Shown: positions 43,082 through 52,617 of the stretch, one piece after another
How positions within the stretch are numbered: position 1 is the stretch's first letter
How the letters are laid out: each line of letters opens with the position of its first letter
Source of the DNA: Butyricicoccus_A sp963620595
GTDB taxonomy: Bacteria; Bacillota; Clostridia; Oscillospirales; Butyricicoccaceae
Length of the DNA stretch: 64,000 bases
NCBI GenBank assembly: GCA_963620595.1
Contig: CAVFAY010000008.1
Span: 1 to 64,000 of the forward strand
Direction: 5' to 3'
The notes under the pieces: generated by a model
The model's database searches: none
Told to the model about the DNA's origin: nothing
The model's input: only the letters and a program-made list of their open reading frames with translations
Made by a program: the position numbers and the translations under genes

Positions 43082-44596
43082 TTAGTTGTTCAGATACTTG
43101 TTTACGCCGTTGATGTAAGCCTTGATAGAAGCCTCTACAATATCAACAGAAACGCCGCGGCCGGTGATGACTTCCTGACTGTTCTCGCCAATAATCATCT
43201 TTACAACAGCCTCACTCTGTGCGTCCTGACCATCTGTCAATGCACGCAGCTGGTAATCTTCCAGCTGAACCTTCAGACCGGTAATCTTGTCGATTGCCGC
43301 AAACGATGCATTGATCGGACCATCGCTCAGCGCTGCGCGCTCAAAGCTCTCATCACCCTTGGACATCTTGATAACAGCTGTGGTGCTAATGGTATTGCCG
43401 CTATTGATAACATACTGCTGGAGCGTGTAGCGAACCGGACCGGATACCGGAACAACGCCGATCAGTGCTTCCAAATCACGATCCTTGATAACCTTCTTGC
43501 GGTCAGCCAGTACCTTGAATTTCTCAAATGCCTTATCCAGCTTTTCCGGAGTCAGGGTGTAACCCAGATCCTTCAGACGAGCTTCAAAGGCATGACGGCC
43601 GGAATGCTTGCCCAGAACAATGGCATTCTTCGGAATACCAACAGACTCCGGTGTCATGATCTCATAGGTAGACTTGTTGTTCAGGACACCATGCTGGTGG
43701 ATGCCGGACTCATGTGCGAAGGCATTTGCGCCGATAATCGGCTTGGTCGGAGCAACCGGAACGCCGGTAATGGTCTGGATCATGCGGCTGGAACGGTAAA
43801 TCTGTTTGGTGTCAATGCGAGTATCGCAGTCGAAGTAATCCTTACGGGTCTTGAGCGCCATAACGATTTCTTCCAGAGATGCATTGCCTGCACGCTCGCC
43901 GATGCCATTGATAGTGCATTCTATCTGGCCAATACCTGCCTGTACGCCAGCCAGAGAGTTAGCAACGCCCATGCCCAAGTCATTGTGGTTATGGCAGGAC
44001 AGAATGACATTTTCGATGCCGTCTACATGCTCACGCAGGTACTTAATCAGGTCATAGTACTCGCCCGGTGTCAGATAACCGGTGGTATCCGGAATATTGA
44101 TGGTGCTTGCACCAGCCTGAATGGCGGTGTCAACCACACGGCACAGGAAATCCCAATCCGAACGGGTTGCATCCTCTGCAGAGAACTCGATATTGTTCAG
44201 GAACTTCTTGGTGTACGATACATGATGACGAACACTCTCCAGAACCTCTTCCGGGCTCATCTTCAGCTTGTACTGCATATGAATCGGAGAAGTTGCCAGG
44301 AACACATGGATGCGCGGGTCAACAGCTTCCTTGACTGCGCCCCAAGCAGCATCAATATCTTTCTCCACGCAGCGTGCCAGAGAGCATACGGTAGAATTTT
44401 TAACGGTATGTGCAATGGTTGCAATCGCAGCAGCGTCTCCCGGAGATGCAATGGCAAAACCTGCCTCCATAATATCAACGCCCAATGTTTCCAACTGACG
44501 GGCAACCTCAATCTTTTCGCTGAGGTTCATGCTACAGCCTGGAGACTGCTCACCATCTCTCAGGGTCGTATCAAAAATCCGAATCTGTCTTGACAT
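43082..44596 (-). CDS. leuA: 2-isopropylmalate synthase
   Basis: 504 residues with the full allosteric domain. The TIM-barrel start is RIFDTTLRDGEQSPGCSMNL; the acetyl-CoA and metal sites include HNHNDLGMGVANSLAG and ESGIHQHGVLNNKSTYE. The C-terminal LeuA dimer domain (about 385-504) normally binds leucine for feedback. The start ATG 44596 follows GGAGG. It is the first gene of the leucine operon under the T-box leader. Confidence 0.96.
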   Translation of the reverse strand: MSRQIRIFDTTLRDGEQSPGCSMNLSEKIEVARQLETLGVDIMEAGFAIASPGDAAAIATIAHTVKNSTVCSLARCVEKDIDAAWGAVKEAVDPRIHVFLATSPIHMQYKLKMSPEEVLESVRHHVSYTKKFLNNIEFSAEDATRSDWDFLCRVVDTAIQAGASTINIPDTTGYLTPGEYYDLIKYLREHVDGIENVILSCHNHNDLGMGVANSLAGVQAGIGQIECTINGIGERAGNASLEEIVMALKTRKDYFDCDTRIDTKQIYRSSRMIQTITGVPVAPTKPIIGANAFAHESGIHQHGVLNNKSTYEIMTPESVGIPKNAIVLGKHSGRHAFEARLKDLGYTLTPEKLDKAFEKFKVLADRKKVIKDRDLEALIGVVPVSGPVRYTLQQYVINSGNTISTTAVIKMSKGDESFERAALSDGPINASFAAIDKITGLKVQLEDYQLRALTDGQDAQSEAVVKMIIGENSQEVITGRGVSVDIVEASIKAYINGVNKYLNN

Positions 44597-44657
44597 AACG
44601 TATATCCTCCATACAAATGTAAAAAATTACTGGTTCAAACGCTGTGTGCGATGGGCA

Positions 44658-44978
44658 TAAAAAAAGCTCTCATCTCGCCAAAATAACTTTGGAAACAGAG
44701 ACGAAAGCAAACTTCCGCGGTACCACTCTACTTGTCGCCATACTTATAACTTGTACCGTAAGACGACCGCTCAACGCATCCAGCAATGCGCTTCCCCTGT
44801 AACGGTGGGAGATCCGTTCCAACCTAATCAGATAACATAAAAATATCGTCTGTTTCAGCGGACTGTTCCAAGGCGAGTTTCACTGCTGAACGACACTACC
44901 TCACACCAAACGGCAGCTCTCTGAAGACGGCTTACAGTTACTAAACCTTTTCATCACATTTAAGTATTAATGATTGTG
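44658..44978 (-). promoter_or_regulatory. T-box leader of leuACDB, leucine specifier
   Basis: The minus strand carries the T-box sequence AGTGGTACCGCGG (44713-44726), which pairs with an uncharged tRNA end, followed by a terminator stem of about 11 bp (GCTTTCGTCTC with GAGATGAGAGC) and TTTTTTT. In stem I, GTGAA-A-CTC-GCC places a CTC leucine codon at 44877-44875 in the specifier position. Scarcity of charged tRNA-Leu would open transcription of leuA. The specifier reading is by layout. Confidence 0.88.
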
Positions 44979-44984
44979 ATTAAC

Positions 44985-45013
44985 ATTATATTCACTTCTT
45001 CTTCATCTGTCAA
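44985..45013 (-). promoter_or_regulatory. Consensus promoter of the leu T-box
   Basis: On the minus strand TTGACA (45013-45008) and TATAAT (44990-44985) are perfect, with a 17-base spacer. Confidence 0.9.
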
Positions 45014-45100
45014 GCGTTCACCGCAATTTTTTGCAAAAGAATCTCATCGTCCATATCCCGCGTAGCCAAAAAGAAACATCGTATTTTTCGGTAAAAGCTC

Positions 45101-45130
45101 TTGACATCGCGCTTTTATCCGATGTATAAT
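45101..45130 (+). promoter_or_regulatory. Promoter of the aro T-box
   Basis: TTGACA (45101) and TATAAT (45125) with an 18-base spacer, divergent from the leu promoter 90 bases away. Confidence 0.88.
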
Positions 45131-45136
45131 AAACGC

Positions 45137-45430
45137 AGAATTTGATACCAGCACAGCGATGACGGAGAAAAGTAGTTCCGGATCGGTTTAACAGGGATAG
45201 CGTGTCATAGACTGAGAGCGCGCTTTGAACAAGTCGGATTGAAGTTCCCTCCTGAGCTTTCGCGCTGAACACAAGTAGGCGCGAACGGTTGCCCCCGTTA
45301 GAAGGCTAGAATATCGGGCTTCCCGGCCTCGTATTTGAAAAAAGTGCGGCATTTTTTATGCCGAATTTGGGTGGTACCACGGAATTGTCTTTCGTCCCTG
45401 TTCGCGGGCTGAAAGGCTTTTTTTATGCTC
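45137..45430 (+). promoter_or_regulatory. T-box leader of the aro-pheA operon, phenylalanine specifier
   Basis: The antiterminator core GGGTGGTACCACGG lies at 45369-45382. It is followed by the terminator CTTTCGTCCC...GGGCTGAAAG plus TTTTTTT (45388-45425). In stem I, TTGAA-G-TTC-CCT aligns with the leu leader and places TTC (Phe) at 45245-45247. The downstream operon makes chorismate and prephenate for phenylalanine, so a tRNA-Phe sensor fits. The distance to aroF ATG is about 55 bases. Confidence 0.88.
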
Positions 45431-45483
45431 ACTTTTCGTGCGGTATCAGCCGGGAAATATATTTTCCAAGGAGAAAGAATATC

Positions 45484-46500
45484 ATGATCGTTGTATTGAA
45501 AAAAGGATGCCCGAAGGAAGAAGTAGAACGCCTTACCAACTGGATCGAGCATTTTCATGTATCTGTAAACCCAATTGTCGGTGAAGAGACCACCATTCTG
45601 GGTCTGGTCGGTGACACTTCTGCCGTTGAGAAGGACACGCTGATGCTCAACCACTGGGTTGACCGCGTAATGAAGGTGCAGGAGCCATTCAAGCTGGCAA
45701 ACCGTCAGATGCATCCGAACGATACCATTGTAAAAATCGGTAATAACGTAGAGGTCGGCGGCAAAAAGATCGTTGTCATGGCTGGTCCGTGCTCGGTTGA
45801 AAGCGAGCCGCAGATCTGCGAAATCGCAGAGGAAGTACAGCGTCAGGGCGCTGCTGTCCTGCGCGGCGGCGCTTGGAAGCCACGTTCTTCCCCGTACTCT
45901 TTCCAGGGTATGAAGGCACAGGGTCTGGATCTGCTTTGCATCGCAAAGGAAAAGACCGGTATGCCAATCGTTACCGAGATTACCAACCCGGCACACATTG
46001 AGCTGTTTGAGGGTCGTGTAGACTGCTATCAGGTCGGTGCCCGCAACATGCAGAACTTCGAGCTGCTCAAGGAACTGGGCAAGACCAACACACCGATTCT
46101 GCTCAAGCGCGGCTTTGCAAACACGCTGGAAGAGTTCCTGATGTCCGCAGAGTACATTATGGCTGGCGGCAACGATCAGGTTATCCTGTGCGAGCGCGGC
46201 ATCCGTACCTACGAGACCTATACCAGAAACACTCTGGACATCAGTGCTGTTCCGGCTCTGAAGCGTCTGAGCCATCTGCCGGTTGTTGTTGACCCGTCTC
46301 ACGCTGCTGGTATCTACTGGATGGTAGAGCCGCTGGCAATGTCCGCTGTAGCCGCTGGTGCTGACGGTCTAATTATCGAAGTACACAACGATCCGGCACA
46401 CGCTCTGTCCGATGGTGCACAGTCTCTGACTTACAAGCACTTCGCACGCACCATGGATAAAATGCGTGCTGTCGCTGCTGCTGTCGGTCGCGAAGTCTAA
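45484..46500 (+). CDS. aroF: 3-deoxy-7-phosphoheptulonate (DAHP) synthase
   Basis: 338 residues from ATG 45484 (AAGGAGAA). The first 70 residues are the ferredoxin-like regulatory domain of the AroF/TM0343 group (MIVVLKKGCPKEEVERLTNW). The TIM barrel has VMAGPCSVESEPQ, RGGAWKPRSSPYSFQG, ILLKRGFANTLEEFLMSAEY, ERGIRTYE and VDPSHAAG. It condenses PEP with erythrose-4-phosphate, the first shikimate step. The first gene of a six-gene operon under the Phe T-box. Confidence 0.95.
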   Translation: MIVVLKKGCPKEEVERLTNWIEHFHVSVNPIVGEETTILGLVGDTSAVEKDTLMLNHWVDRVMKVQEPFKLANRQMHPNDTIVKIGNNVEVGGKKIVVMAGPCSVESEPQICEIAEEVQRQGAAVLRGGAWKPRSSPYSFQGMKAQGLDLLCIAKEKTGMPIVTEITNPAHIELFEGRVDCYQVGARNMQNFELLKELGKTNTPILLKRGFANTLEEFLMSAEYIMAGGNDQVILCERGIRTYETYTRNTLDISAVPALKRLSHLPVVVDPSHAAGIYWMVEPLAMSAVAAGADGLIIEVHNDPAHALSDGAQSLTYKHFARTMDKMRAVAAAVGREV

Positions 46501-46519
46501 GCAGGAGGACATACATATT

Positions 46520-47560
46520 ATGTACCATCTTTCCCTTCATGGCTCCAATACCGATTCCGATATTTATATCGGTTCCGGCATTTTCTCGCGGACTGCCAAG
46601 CACATCGCAGAAAAGTTCCAGCCGACTCGCATTCATATCGTCACGGATTCCAACGTCGCACAGCTGTATTTGGAACAGCTGCGCGCAGAATTCCCAATCG
46701 GAGTCACCACTACGGTGATTCCGGCTGGCGAGGAATATAAAACCTTAGACACCGTTGCAGGCATTTATGCTGACCTGAGTGAGGCAGAATTGACTCGTTC
46801 TGATTTGGTCATCGCCTTGGGCGGCGGTGTTGTCGGCGATATTACCGGCTTTACAGCAGCCACCTATCTGCGCGGCATTCACGTGTGCCAGATTCCGACT
46901 ACGCTGCTTGCACAGGTAGATTCCTCTGTTGGCGGCAAAACCGGTGTCGATCTGCCGCAGGGCAAGAATCTCGTCGGCGCGTTTTATCAGCCGGAGCTGG
47001 TTATCATCGACACAGACATCCTCTCTTCCCTGCCGGAACGCATTTTCAATGACGGCATGGCGGAAGTAATTAAATATGGCTGCATCTCCAATCCGGACAT
47101 TCTGAACATGATTGCTCAGCCGGACTTCAAAAGCAATATGCAGCATATTGTCTATGAGTGTGTCCGCATCAAGCGTGATGTTGTCCAGCAGGACGAGCAT
47201 GATACCGGTCTGCGCATGATTTTGAACTTTGGCCACACCATCGGTCATGGCGCAGAAAAAGTTGGACATTTTACCGAGCTGACGCATGGTCAGGCTGTTG
47301 CCATCGGCATGGTACAGGCGGCAAAGCTCGGAGCCAAGTTGGGAGAGACCGATTACACCCAGCAAATCGCAGAAATCTGTCAGGCACATGATTTGCCGAC
47401 AGAGCTGCCGTATCCCATTGAGGATGTCTATGTTGCCATGCTGCACGACAAAAAGCGCGCCGGTGACAGCATCAATATGATTCTGGTACATCCGATGGGC
47501 ACAGCAAATATTCATAAAATCCCGCTGGAGCAGTTACATACGCTGCTCACCGCTGAATAA
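46520..47560 (+). CDS. aroB: 3-dehydroquinate synthase
   Basis: 346 residues from ATG 46520 (GGAGGAC). It has VIPAGEEYKTLDTVAGIYAD, ALGGGVVGDITGFTAATYLR, the NAD region TTLLAQVDSSVGGKTGVDLP, and metal ligands in LRMILNFGHTIGHGAEK. It closes DAHP to 3-dehydroquinate. It follows aroF by 19 bases. Confidence 0.95.
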   Translation: MYHLSLHGSNTDSDIYIGSGIFSRTAKHIAEKFQPTRIHIVTDSNVAQLYLEQLRAEFPIGVTTTVIPAGEEYKTLDTVAGIYADLSEAELTRSDLVIALGGGVVGDITGFTAATYLRGIHVCQIPTTLLAQVDSSVGGKTGVDLPQGKNLVGAFYQPELVIIDTDILSSLPERIFNDGMAEVIKYGCISNPDILNMIAQPDFKSNMQHIVYECVRIKRDVVQQDEHDTGLRMILNFGHTIGHGAEKVGHFTELTHGQAVAIGMVQAAKLGAKLGETDYTQQIAEICQAHDLPTELPYPIEDVYVAMLHDKKRAGDSINMILVHPMGTANIHKIPLEQLHTLLTAE

Positions 47561-47574
47561 GGAGAGATTGTCAT

Positions 47575-48672
47575 ATGGGTTCTGTTTGGGGAAATGCAGT
47601 CAAGCTTTCCATTTTTGGTGAATCACATGGCGGTGGCATCGGCTGTGTACTCGATGGTTTTCCGGCCGGTGTGCCATACGATGAAGAATTTATTCTCGCT
47701 GAAATGGATCGCCGCGCACCGGGAAAAAATCGTCAGTCCACAGCACGCCGAGAAAAGGACCTTCCCAAGGTCCTTTCCGGCATTTTTGAGGGCAAAACCT
47801 CTGGCGCTCCGATTTCCTGCGTCATTGAAAATACCGATACCCGTTCTAAAGATTATCGCAATTTAATCGAACAGCCGCGCCCGGGTCATGCAGATTACAC
47901 CGGTCGTGTCCGCTATCAGGGCTGCAATGATTACCGCGGCGGCGGACATTTTTCCGGCCGTCTCACGGCACCGCTGGTCTTTGCCGGTGCGATGTGTAAG
48001 TTATTCCTGCGCTCCAAGGGCATCGAAGTCGGTTCGCATATCGCTGCCATTGGTCAGATCATGGATACGCCGTTCGATGATGTAAATGTACCTGCGGAAC
48101 TTCTGGAAAAGCTGCGCACACAGGCATATCCGGTCATTAACCCGCGCGCAGAAGAAGCAATGCTCGCACAAATTGACCAGGCAAGAGCGGCGCAGGATTC
48201 CGTCGGCGGCATCATCGAATGTGCTGTCACTGGTGTTCCGGTCGGCATGGGATCTCCGATGCTGTCTCCAGTAGAAGGACGTTTGTCCTCTATTCTGTTC
48301 TCTGTTCCAGCTGTCAAGGGTGTGGAATTTGGCGCAGGCTTTTCTATTGCAGCTATGCGCGGCTCTGAAGCAAACGACTGCATGTATTTGGACGGCGATA
48401 CGGTCAAGACCGAAACCAATAACAACGGTGGTATTTTGGGCGGCATCACAAACGGTATGCCAATTATTGTCCGCACCGCGATTAAGCCGACACCATCTAT
48501 CTCCCGCGAACAACACACATTAAATCTTACAGATCAGCAGGTTGAACCGCTGGTTATCAAAGGACGTCATGACCCTTGCATTGTGACTCGTGCAACACCT
48601 GTCATCGAAGCGGCAGTCGCTGTTGCTGTCACTGACCTGTACATGGAGGCTTACGGATATGCGAGATCTTAA
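47575..48672 (+). CDS. aroC: Chorismate synthase
   Basis: 365 residues. The signatures GESHGGGIGCVLDGFPAGVP and RRAPGKNRQSTARREKD, and RYQGCNDYRGGGHFSGRLTA (FMN and substrate loops) are present. The last step, EPSP to chorismate, uses reduced FMN. No separate flavin-reducing domain is seen. It overlaps the pheA start by 14 bases. Confidence 0.95.
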   Translation: MGSVWGNAVKLSIFGESHGGGIGCVLDGFPAGVPYDEEFILAEMDRRAPGKNRQSTARREKDLPKVLSGIFEGKTSGAPISCVIENTDTRSKDYRNLIEQPRPGHADYTGRVRYQGCNDYRGGGHFSGRLTAPLVFAGAMCKLFLRSKGIEVGSHIAAIGQIMDTPFDDVNVPAELLEKLRTQAYPVINPRAEEAMLAQIDQARAAQDSVGGIIECAVTGVPVGMGSPMLSPVEGRLSSILFSVPAVKGVEFGAGFSIAAMRGSEANDCMYLDGDTVKTETNNNGGILGGITNGMPIIVRTAIKPTPSISREQHTLNLTDQQVEPLVIKGRHDPCIVTRATPVIEAAVAVAVTDLYMEAYGYARS

Positions 48673-49804
48673 AGATGTGCGCCGCGACATCAGCGCGATT
48701 GACCACGAAATTTTAAAGCTGTTTCTCAAGCGCATGAAGTGTGCCGAGGAGGTCTCTGACTATAAAATGGAGCACGGCGGTCAGGTTTTGGTTCCATCTC
48801 GTGAGACAGAACTGATGAACACCATGCTGCAGGATATTCCGGATGAACTCAAGTTGGAATACTCTTCCCTGCTGCGCACGACAACGCGCGTCAGCCGCAA
48901 GCACCAGTACGCACGGATGCTTGAAGCAGAGCCGCAGCGATTGCAGTTGGATCTACAGCCACGCAACGACGATCCCAAAACTGTATATTACGGTGGTCTG
49001 CCAGCATCTTATGCAGAAATTGCCGCCATGGATTTGTTTCCGAATGCCGAGCGTATCCCACAAAATTCATGGGAAGATGTATTCCATGCGGTTTTGGACG
49101 GAAAAGCCGATATTGGTGTCGTTCCGGTAGAAAATTCGACAGCCGGAACCGTCAATGAAGTCTATGATCTGTTGGAGCAGTACGGCTTATACGTCACCCA
49201 TTCTCACATCAAGTGCATTCGTCACTGTATTGCTGCCTGCAAGGGGGCATCTTTTAATACCATTAAAGAGGTCCACTCTCACCCGCAGGCACTGCGTCAA
49301 TGTCAGCAGTACATCAAAAAGCACGGCTTGGAAGCAATTGAAGAAAGCAACACCGCCGTGGCAGCACATGACGTTGCGCAAAGCGGCGATATTTCCCGTG
49401 CGGCAATTTGCTCCGAAGCCGCAGCAAATCTGTATGGGTTGGAAATTTTGGAAGAGCATGTCAATGATGCAGATTTTAATCAAACGCGTTTTATTTCGGT
49501 TTCCCGTTCCTTGTCTGCACAAAAAACTGATACGCGCGTGAGTCTCGTTTTGACTCTGCCGCATATTGTTGGCAGTCTTTATGGTGCATTGGCCGTATTT
49601 GCCGATTATGGTGTCAACATGACAGAAATTCACTCGCGTCCGCTGCGTGACATGCCTTGGAATTATTGTTTCTACATTGATTTTGACGGAAATCTGCTGC
49701 GACAGGATACCCGCGCATTGATTTATCAGACCATGCAGGAGTGTTCCTATGTTCGCATTTTGGGTTCTTATCCCGCAACACAAGACAGTGAGGTGAAAGC
49801 ATGA
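48659..49804 (+). CDS. pheA: Bifunctional chorismate mutase / prephenate dehydratase
   Basis: 381 residues from ATG 48659 (GGAGG, overlapping aroC). Residues 1-85 are an AroQ mutase (VRRDISAIDHEILKLFLKRM). The prephenate dehydratase part runs to about 285 with VPVENSTAGTVNEVYDLLEQ and FNQTRFISVSR. A C-terminal ACT domain (about 300-375) has GSLYGALAVFADYGVNMTEI; the usual ESRP Phe-binding motif reads HSRP. The P-protein turns chorismate to phenylpyruvate. Feedback sensitivity may be altered by that change. Confidence 0.93.
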   Translation: MRDLKDVRRDISAIDHEILKLFLKRMKCAEEVSDYKMEHGGQVLVPSRETELMNTMLQDIPDELKLEYSSLLRTTTRVSRKHQYARMLEAEPQRLQLDLQPRNDDPKTVYYGGLPASYAEIAAMDLFPNAERIPQNSWEDVFHAVLDGKADIGVVPVENSTAGTVNEVYDLLEQYGLYVTHSHIKCIRHCIAACKGASFNTIKEVHSHPQALRQCQQYIKKHGLEAIEESNTAVAAHDVAQSGDISRAAICSEAAANLYGLEILEEHVNDADFNQTRFISVSRSLSAQKTDTRVSLVLTLPHIVGSLYGALAVFADYGVNMTEIHSRPLRDMPWNYCFYIDFDGNLLRQDTRALIYQTMQECSYVRILGSYPATQDSEVKA

Positions 49805-51087
49805 GTTATCCATTGACTACCGCTCGCGCGCTGTGCGGCGATGTGACCGTTCCGGGCGATAAATCCATTTCGCATCGTGCAGTAATGTTTGGCGCACTGG
49901 CTGATGCCGACACGCACATCACGGGCTTTTTGATGGGCGAAGATTGCTTATCTACCATCTCCTGTTTCGAAAAAATGGGTGTCTCTATTGATGTTTCAGA
50001 AAAAGAAGTCATCGTTCACGGTGTCGGCCTGCACGGTCTCAAAGCACCGACAGAGCTGTTGTATACCGGTAATTCCGGCACGACAACTCGTCTGCTGTGC
50101 GGTATTCTCGCCGGTCAGCCATTTTCTAGCACATTGAACGGTGATGCATCCATTCAAAAGCGACCGATGGGACGTATTATCAAGCCGCTGCGCGAAATGG
50201 GCGCAGATATTTCGGGGAAAGACGGCAATTTATGCCCTTTGAACATTCATCCTGCGCCGCTGCACGGCATTCGTTATGACATGCCGGTCGCATCAGCACA
50301 GCTGAAATCCGCGATTTTACTCGCCGGATTGTTTGCGGATGGTCCGACAACCGTCATTGAACCGGCTCCTTCCCGCGATCACACGGAACGAATGTTGCGT
50401 GGTCTTGGGGCGCAAGTTGTTTCCAACGGAACAGAAATTACCCTGACACCGCCGAAGGCGCTGCACGCAGTCAATGTAGAGGTTCCGGGTGACATTTCAT
50501 CCGCCGCATATTTTCTCGTTGCCGGCTTGATTCTGCCAAACAGCGATATTCTCATTCGCAATGTTGGCATCAACCCTACGCGCACCGGCATTCTGGATGC
50601 ACTAGAGGCGATGGGCGCAAATATTGAGCGTCTGAATGAGCGTGGTACTGTCGAACCGATCTGTGATCTGCGCGTTCGCTCTTCTCATCTGCACGGCACG
50701 ACAATCAGCGGTGATATGATTCCTCGTCTGATTGACGAGATTCCGGTTTTAGCTGTTGCTGCTGCTTTTGCTGAAGGAGAAACCATCATCCGCGACGCAC
50801 AGGAACTGAAGGTCAAGGAATCCAACCGTATCGCTACGATGACAGCAGAGCTTTCCAAGACCGGTGCCGATGTGCAGGAGACTGATGACGGCATGATCAT
50901 TTGCGGTGGAAAGCCGCTGCATGGCGCGGATTTTGCAAGCTATGCCGATCACCGCGTTGCCATGAGCATGGCCGTATGTGCTCTTGCTTGCGAAGGCGAT
51001 TCCTCCATTGATGATCCGAATTGTGTTGCCATTTCTTATCCGACGTTCTTTAAGACGCTGGACGCCCTCAAGCAGAAAGGAGTGTGA
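49801..51087 (+). CDS. aroA: 3-phosphoshikimate 1-carboxyvinyltransferase (EPSP synthase)
   Basis: 428 residues. It has VPGDKSISHRAVMFGALADA, the glyphosate-contact loop LYTGNSGTTTRLLCGILAG, and KRPMGRIIKPLREMGA. The C-terminal half has GDISSAAYFLVAGLILP and ESNRIATMTAELSKTG. It adds PEP to shikimate-3-phosphate. The ATG overlaps the pheA stop. Confidence 0.95.
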   Translation: MSYPLTTARALCGDVTVPGDKSISHRAVMFGALADADTHITGFLMGEDCLSTISCFEKMGVSIDVSEKEVIVHGVGLHGLKAPTELLYTGNSGTTTRLLCGILAGQPFSSTLNGDASIQKRPMGRIIKPLREMGADISGKDGNLCPLNIHPAPLHGIRYDMPVASAQLKSAILLAGLFADGPTTVIEPAPSRDHTERMLRGLGAQVVSNGTEITLTPPKALHAVNVEVPGDISSAAYFLVAGLILPNSDILIRNVGINPTRTGILDALEAMGANIERLNERGTVEPICDLRVRSSHLHGTTISGDMIPRLIDEIPVLAVAAAFAEGETIIRDAQELKVKESNRIATMTAELSKTGADVQETDDGMIICGGKPLHGADFASYADHRVAMSMAVCALACEGDSSIDDPNCVAISYPTFFKTLDALKQKGV

Positions 51088-51091
51088 ATCC

Positions 51092-52471
51092 ATGATTTTG
51101 ACCATGGATGAATTTCGAAGCTATGTACCGAGTAAGCCGACGTTTGCTCTGTTCGGACACCCTATCGCACATACCATGTCTCCCGAGCTGCACAATAAGC
51201 TGTTTCAGGTTTCCGGAAAAGATTGTGAATACTTTGCTGTCGATGTGCCTCCGGAGGATTTAGAAGAAGCGATGCACATCGCATCGCAAAAATGCGGCGG
51301 TTTAAATCTGACCATCCCACATAAAAAAGCTGTATTTCAATATCTCGATGCTGTTGATGAGACAGCTAAAAATCTCGGCAGTGTCAATACAGTATTTTTT
51401 CATGACGGAACTGCTATCGGCTATAACACAGATATTCTAGGCTTCTCCGGCTCGCTTGAATTTGACGGCATCTCTGTAGAAAACAAAATCGCTGTTATCT
51501 GTGGCTATGGCGGAGTTGCCCGTGTCATCTGCTATCATCTTGCCAACGCCGGTGCAAGGGTTCTGATCACCGGTCGAAATTTGACCAAAGCAAAGGCTCT
51601 GCGCAATGACATTCGCTCGTATCTGCCGCAAGCTGACATTGACGTTATGCCTGCAACACAGTTGCCGCGTGCCACGGCCATTCTTGTCAACGGCACGCCG
51701 CTCGGTATGTATCCGCATGAAGAGGCTTGTCCGCTGGAAAAGCTGCCTATCGGCACAGAATATGTTTTTGATACGATTTACAATCCGCCGGAGACCGCTT
51801 TTATGAAGTTGGCTCCGCACAGCGTCAAGACACGCAATGGTCTATTGATGCTGGTATTGCAGGCAGCCTATGCACAGACCATTTGGTTTGACACACAGTT
51901 TGAATCTGCAGACTTGACACGCATTTTGCGTCTATTATCCGGAGACATGGCAAAAAAACGTCTGCATGATGTCTATAGCAAACATAACATTGTCCTATGT
52001 GGCTTTATGGGCAGCGGCAAGACGACCATTGGACGCAAGCTCGCTCGGACGCTGCAATACGAGTTTATCGATATGGATGACTATCTGGAAAAGCGCGAGG
52101 GCAAAAAAATCTCAGATATTTTTGCAGAAATCGGCGAATCCGGTTTCCGCGATATTGAAACCGATTGTGCCCGCGAGATTGCCGACCGCACCGGATGTGT
52201 CATCGCATTGGGAGGTGGCGCAGTCCTTCGTCCGGAAAATGTCGAGCTGTACAAGAAAAATGGTCTGCTGATTCACCTGAACACACCATTCTATCGCATT
52301 GTACAGAACTTGAGCCGCGACACCACGCGCCCGCTTCTGCAAGGCGATAAGGAAAAGCAAACGCGTTTGTTGTTCAATAAACGGAAAAAAATCTATTTGA
52401 ATTGTGCGGATCGCTCCGTATCCGGCACACGCATCTCCGAGATCATGGATGCTGTGTTCCGTGCGATTTAA
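51092..52471 (+). CDS. aroE-aroK: Shikimate dehydrogenase - shikimate kinase fusion
   Basis: 459 residues from ATG 51092. Residues 1-285 are AroE: LFGHPIAHTMSPELHNKLF (a Thr replaces the first Ser of the usual SxS), the catalytic Lys in NLTIPHKKAVFQYLDAVDE, GYNTDILGFSGSL with the Asp, and ICGYGGVARVICYHLA for NADP. After a linker, residues 297-459 are AroK: LCGFMGSGKTTIGRKLARTL (P-loop), FIDMDDYLEKREG, RDIETDC and IALGGGAVLRPEN. One chain reduces dehydroshikimate and phosphorylates shikimate. The operon lacks an aroD/aroQ dehydratase, which must be elsewhere. Confidence 0.93.
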   Translation: MILTMDEFRSYVPSKPTFALFGHPIAHTMSPELHNKLFQVSGKDCEYFAVDVPPEDLEEAMHIASQKCGGLNLTIPHKKAVFQYLDAVDETAKNLGSVNTVFFHDGTAIGYNTDILGFSGSLEFDGISVENKIAVICGYGGVARVICYHLANAGARVLITGRNLTKAKALRNDIRSYLPQADIDVMPATQLPRATAILVNGTPLGMYPHEEACPLEKLPIGTEYVFDTIYNPPETAFMKLAPHSVKTRNGLLMLVLQAAYAQTIWFDTQFESADLTRILRLLSGDMAKKRLHDVYSKHNIVLCGFMGSGKTTIGRKLARTLQYEFIDMDDYLEKREGKKISDIFAEIGESGFRDIETDCAREIADRTGCVIALGGGAVLRPENVELYKKNGLLIHLNTPFYRIVQNLSRDTTRPLLQGDKEKQTRLLFNKRKKIYLNCADRSVSGTRISEIMDAVFRAI

Positions 52472-52617
52472 GGTAAAAAAGACTCCTCCAACCTGCAGTG
52501 CATATCCGCAGTGTTTTTATCTGTATTTGGTAATCGTTACAATTCAGACATAAATTTTCCATAAATTATTTAAATTTTCTTTCAAATTTCGTCACCATTT
52601 TTTAGATCAGATCGTGT

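Noticed and set aside
43592..44593. 333-codon plus-strand frame
   Set aside because: Exact antisense shadow of leuA.
45298..46302. 334-codon minus-strand frame
   Set aside because: Antisense to aroF and its T-box leader; codons mirror the real gene.
46745..47515. 256-codon minus-strand frame
   Set aside because: Antisense shadow of aroB.
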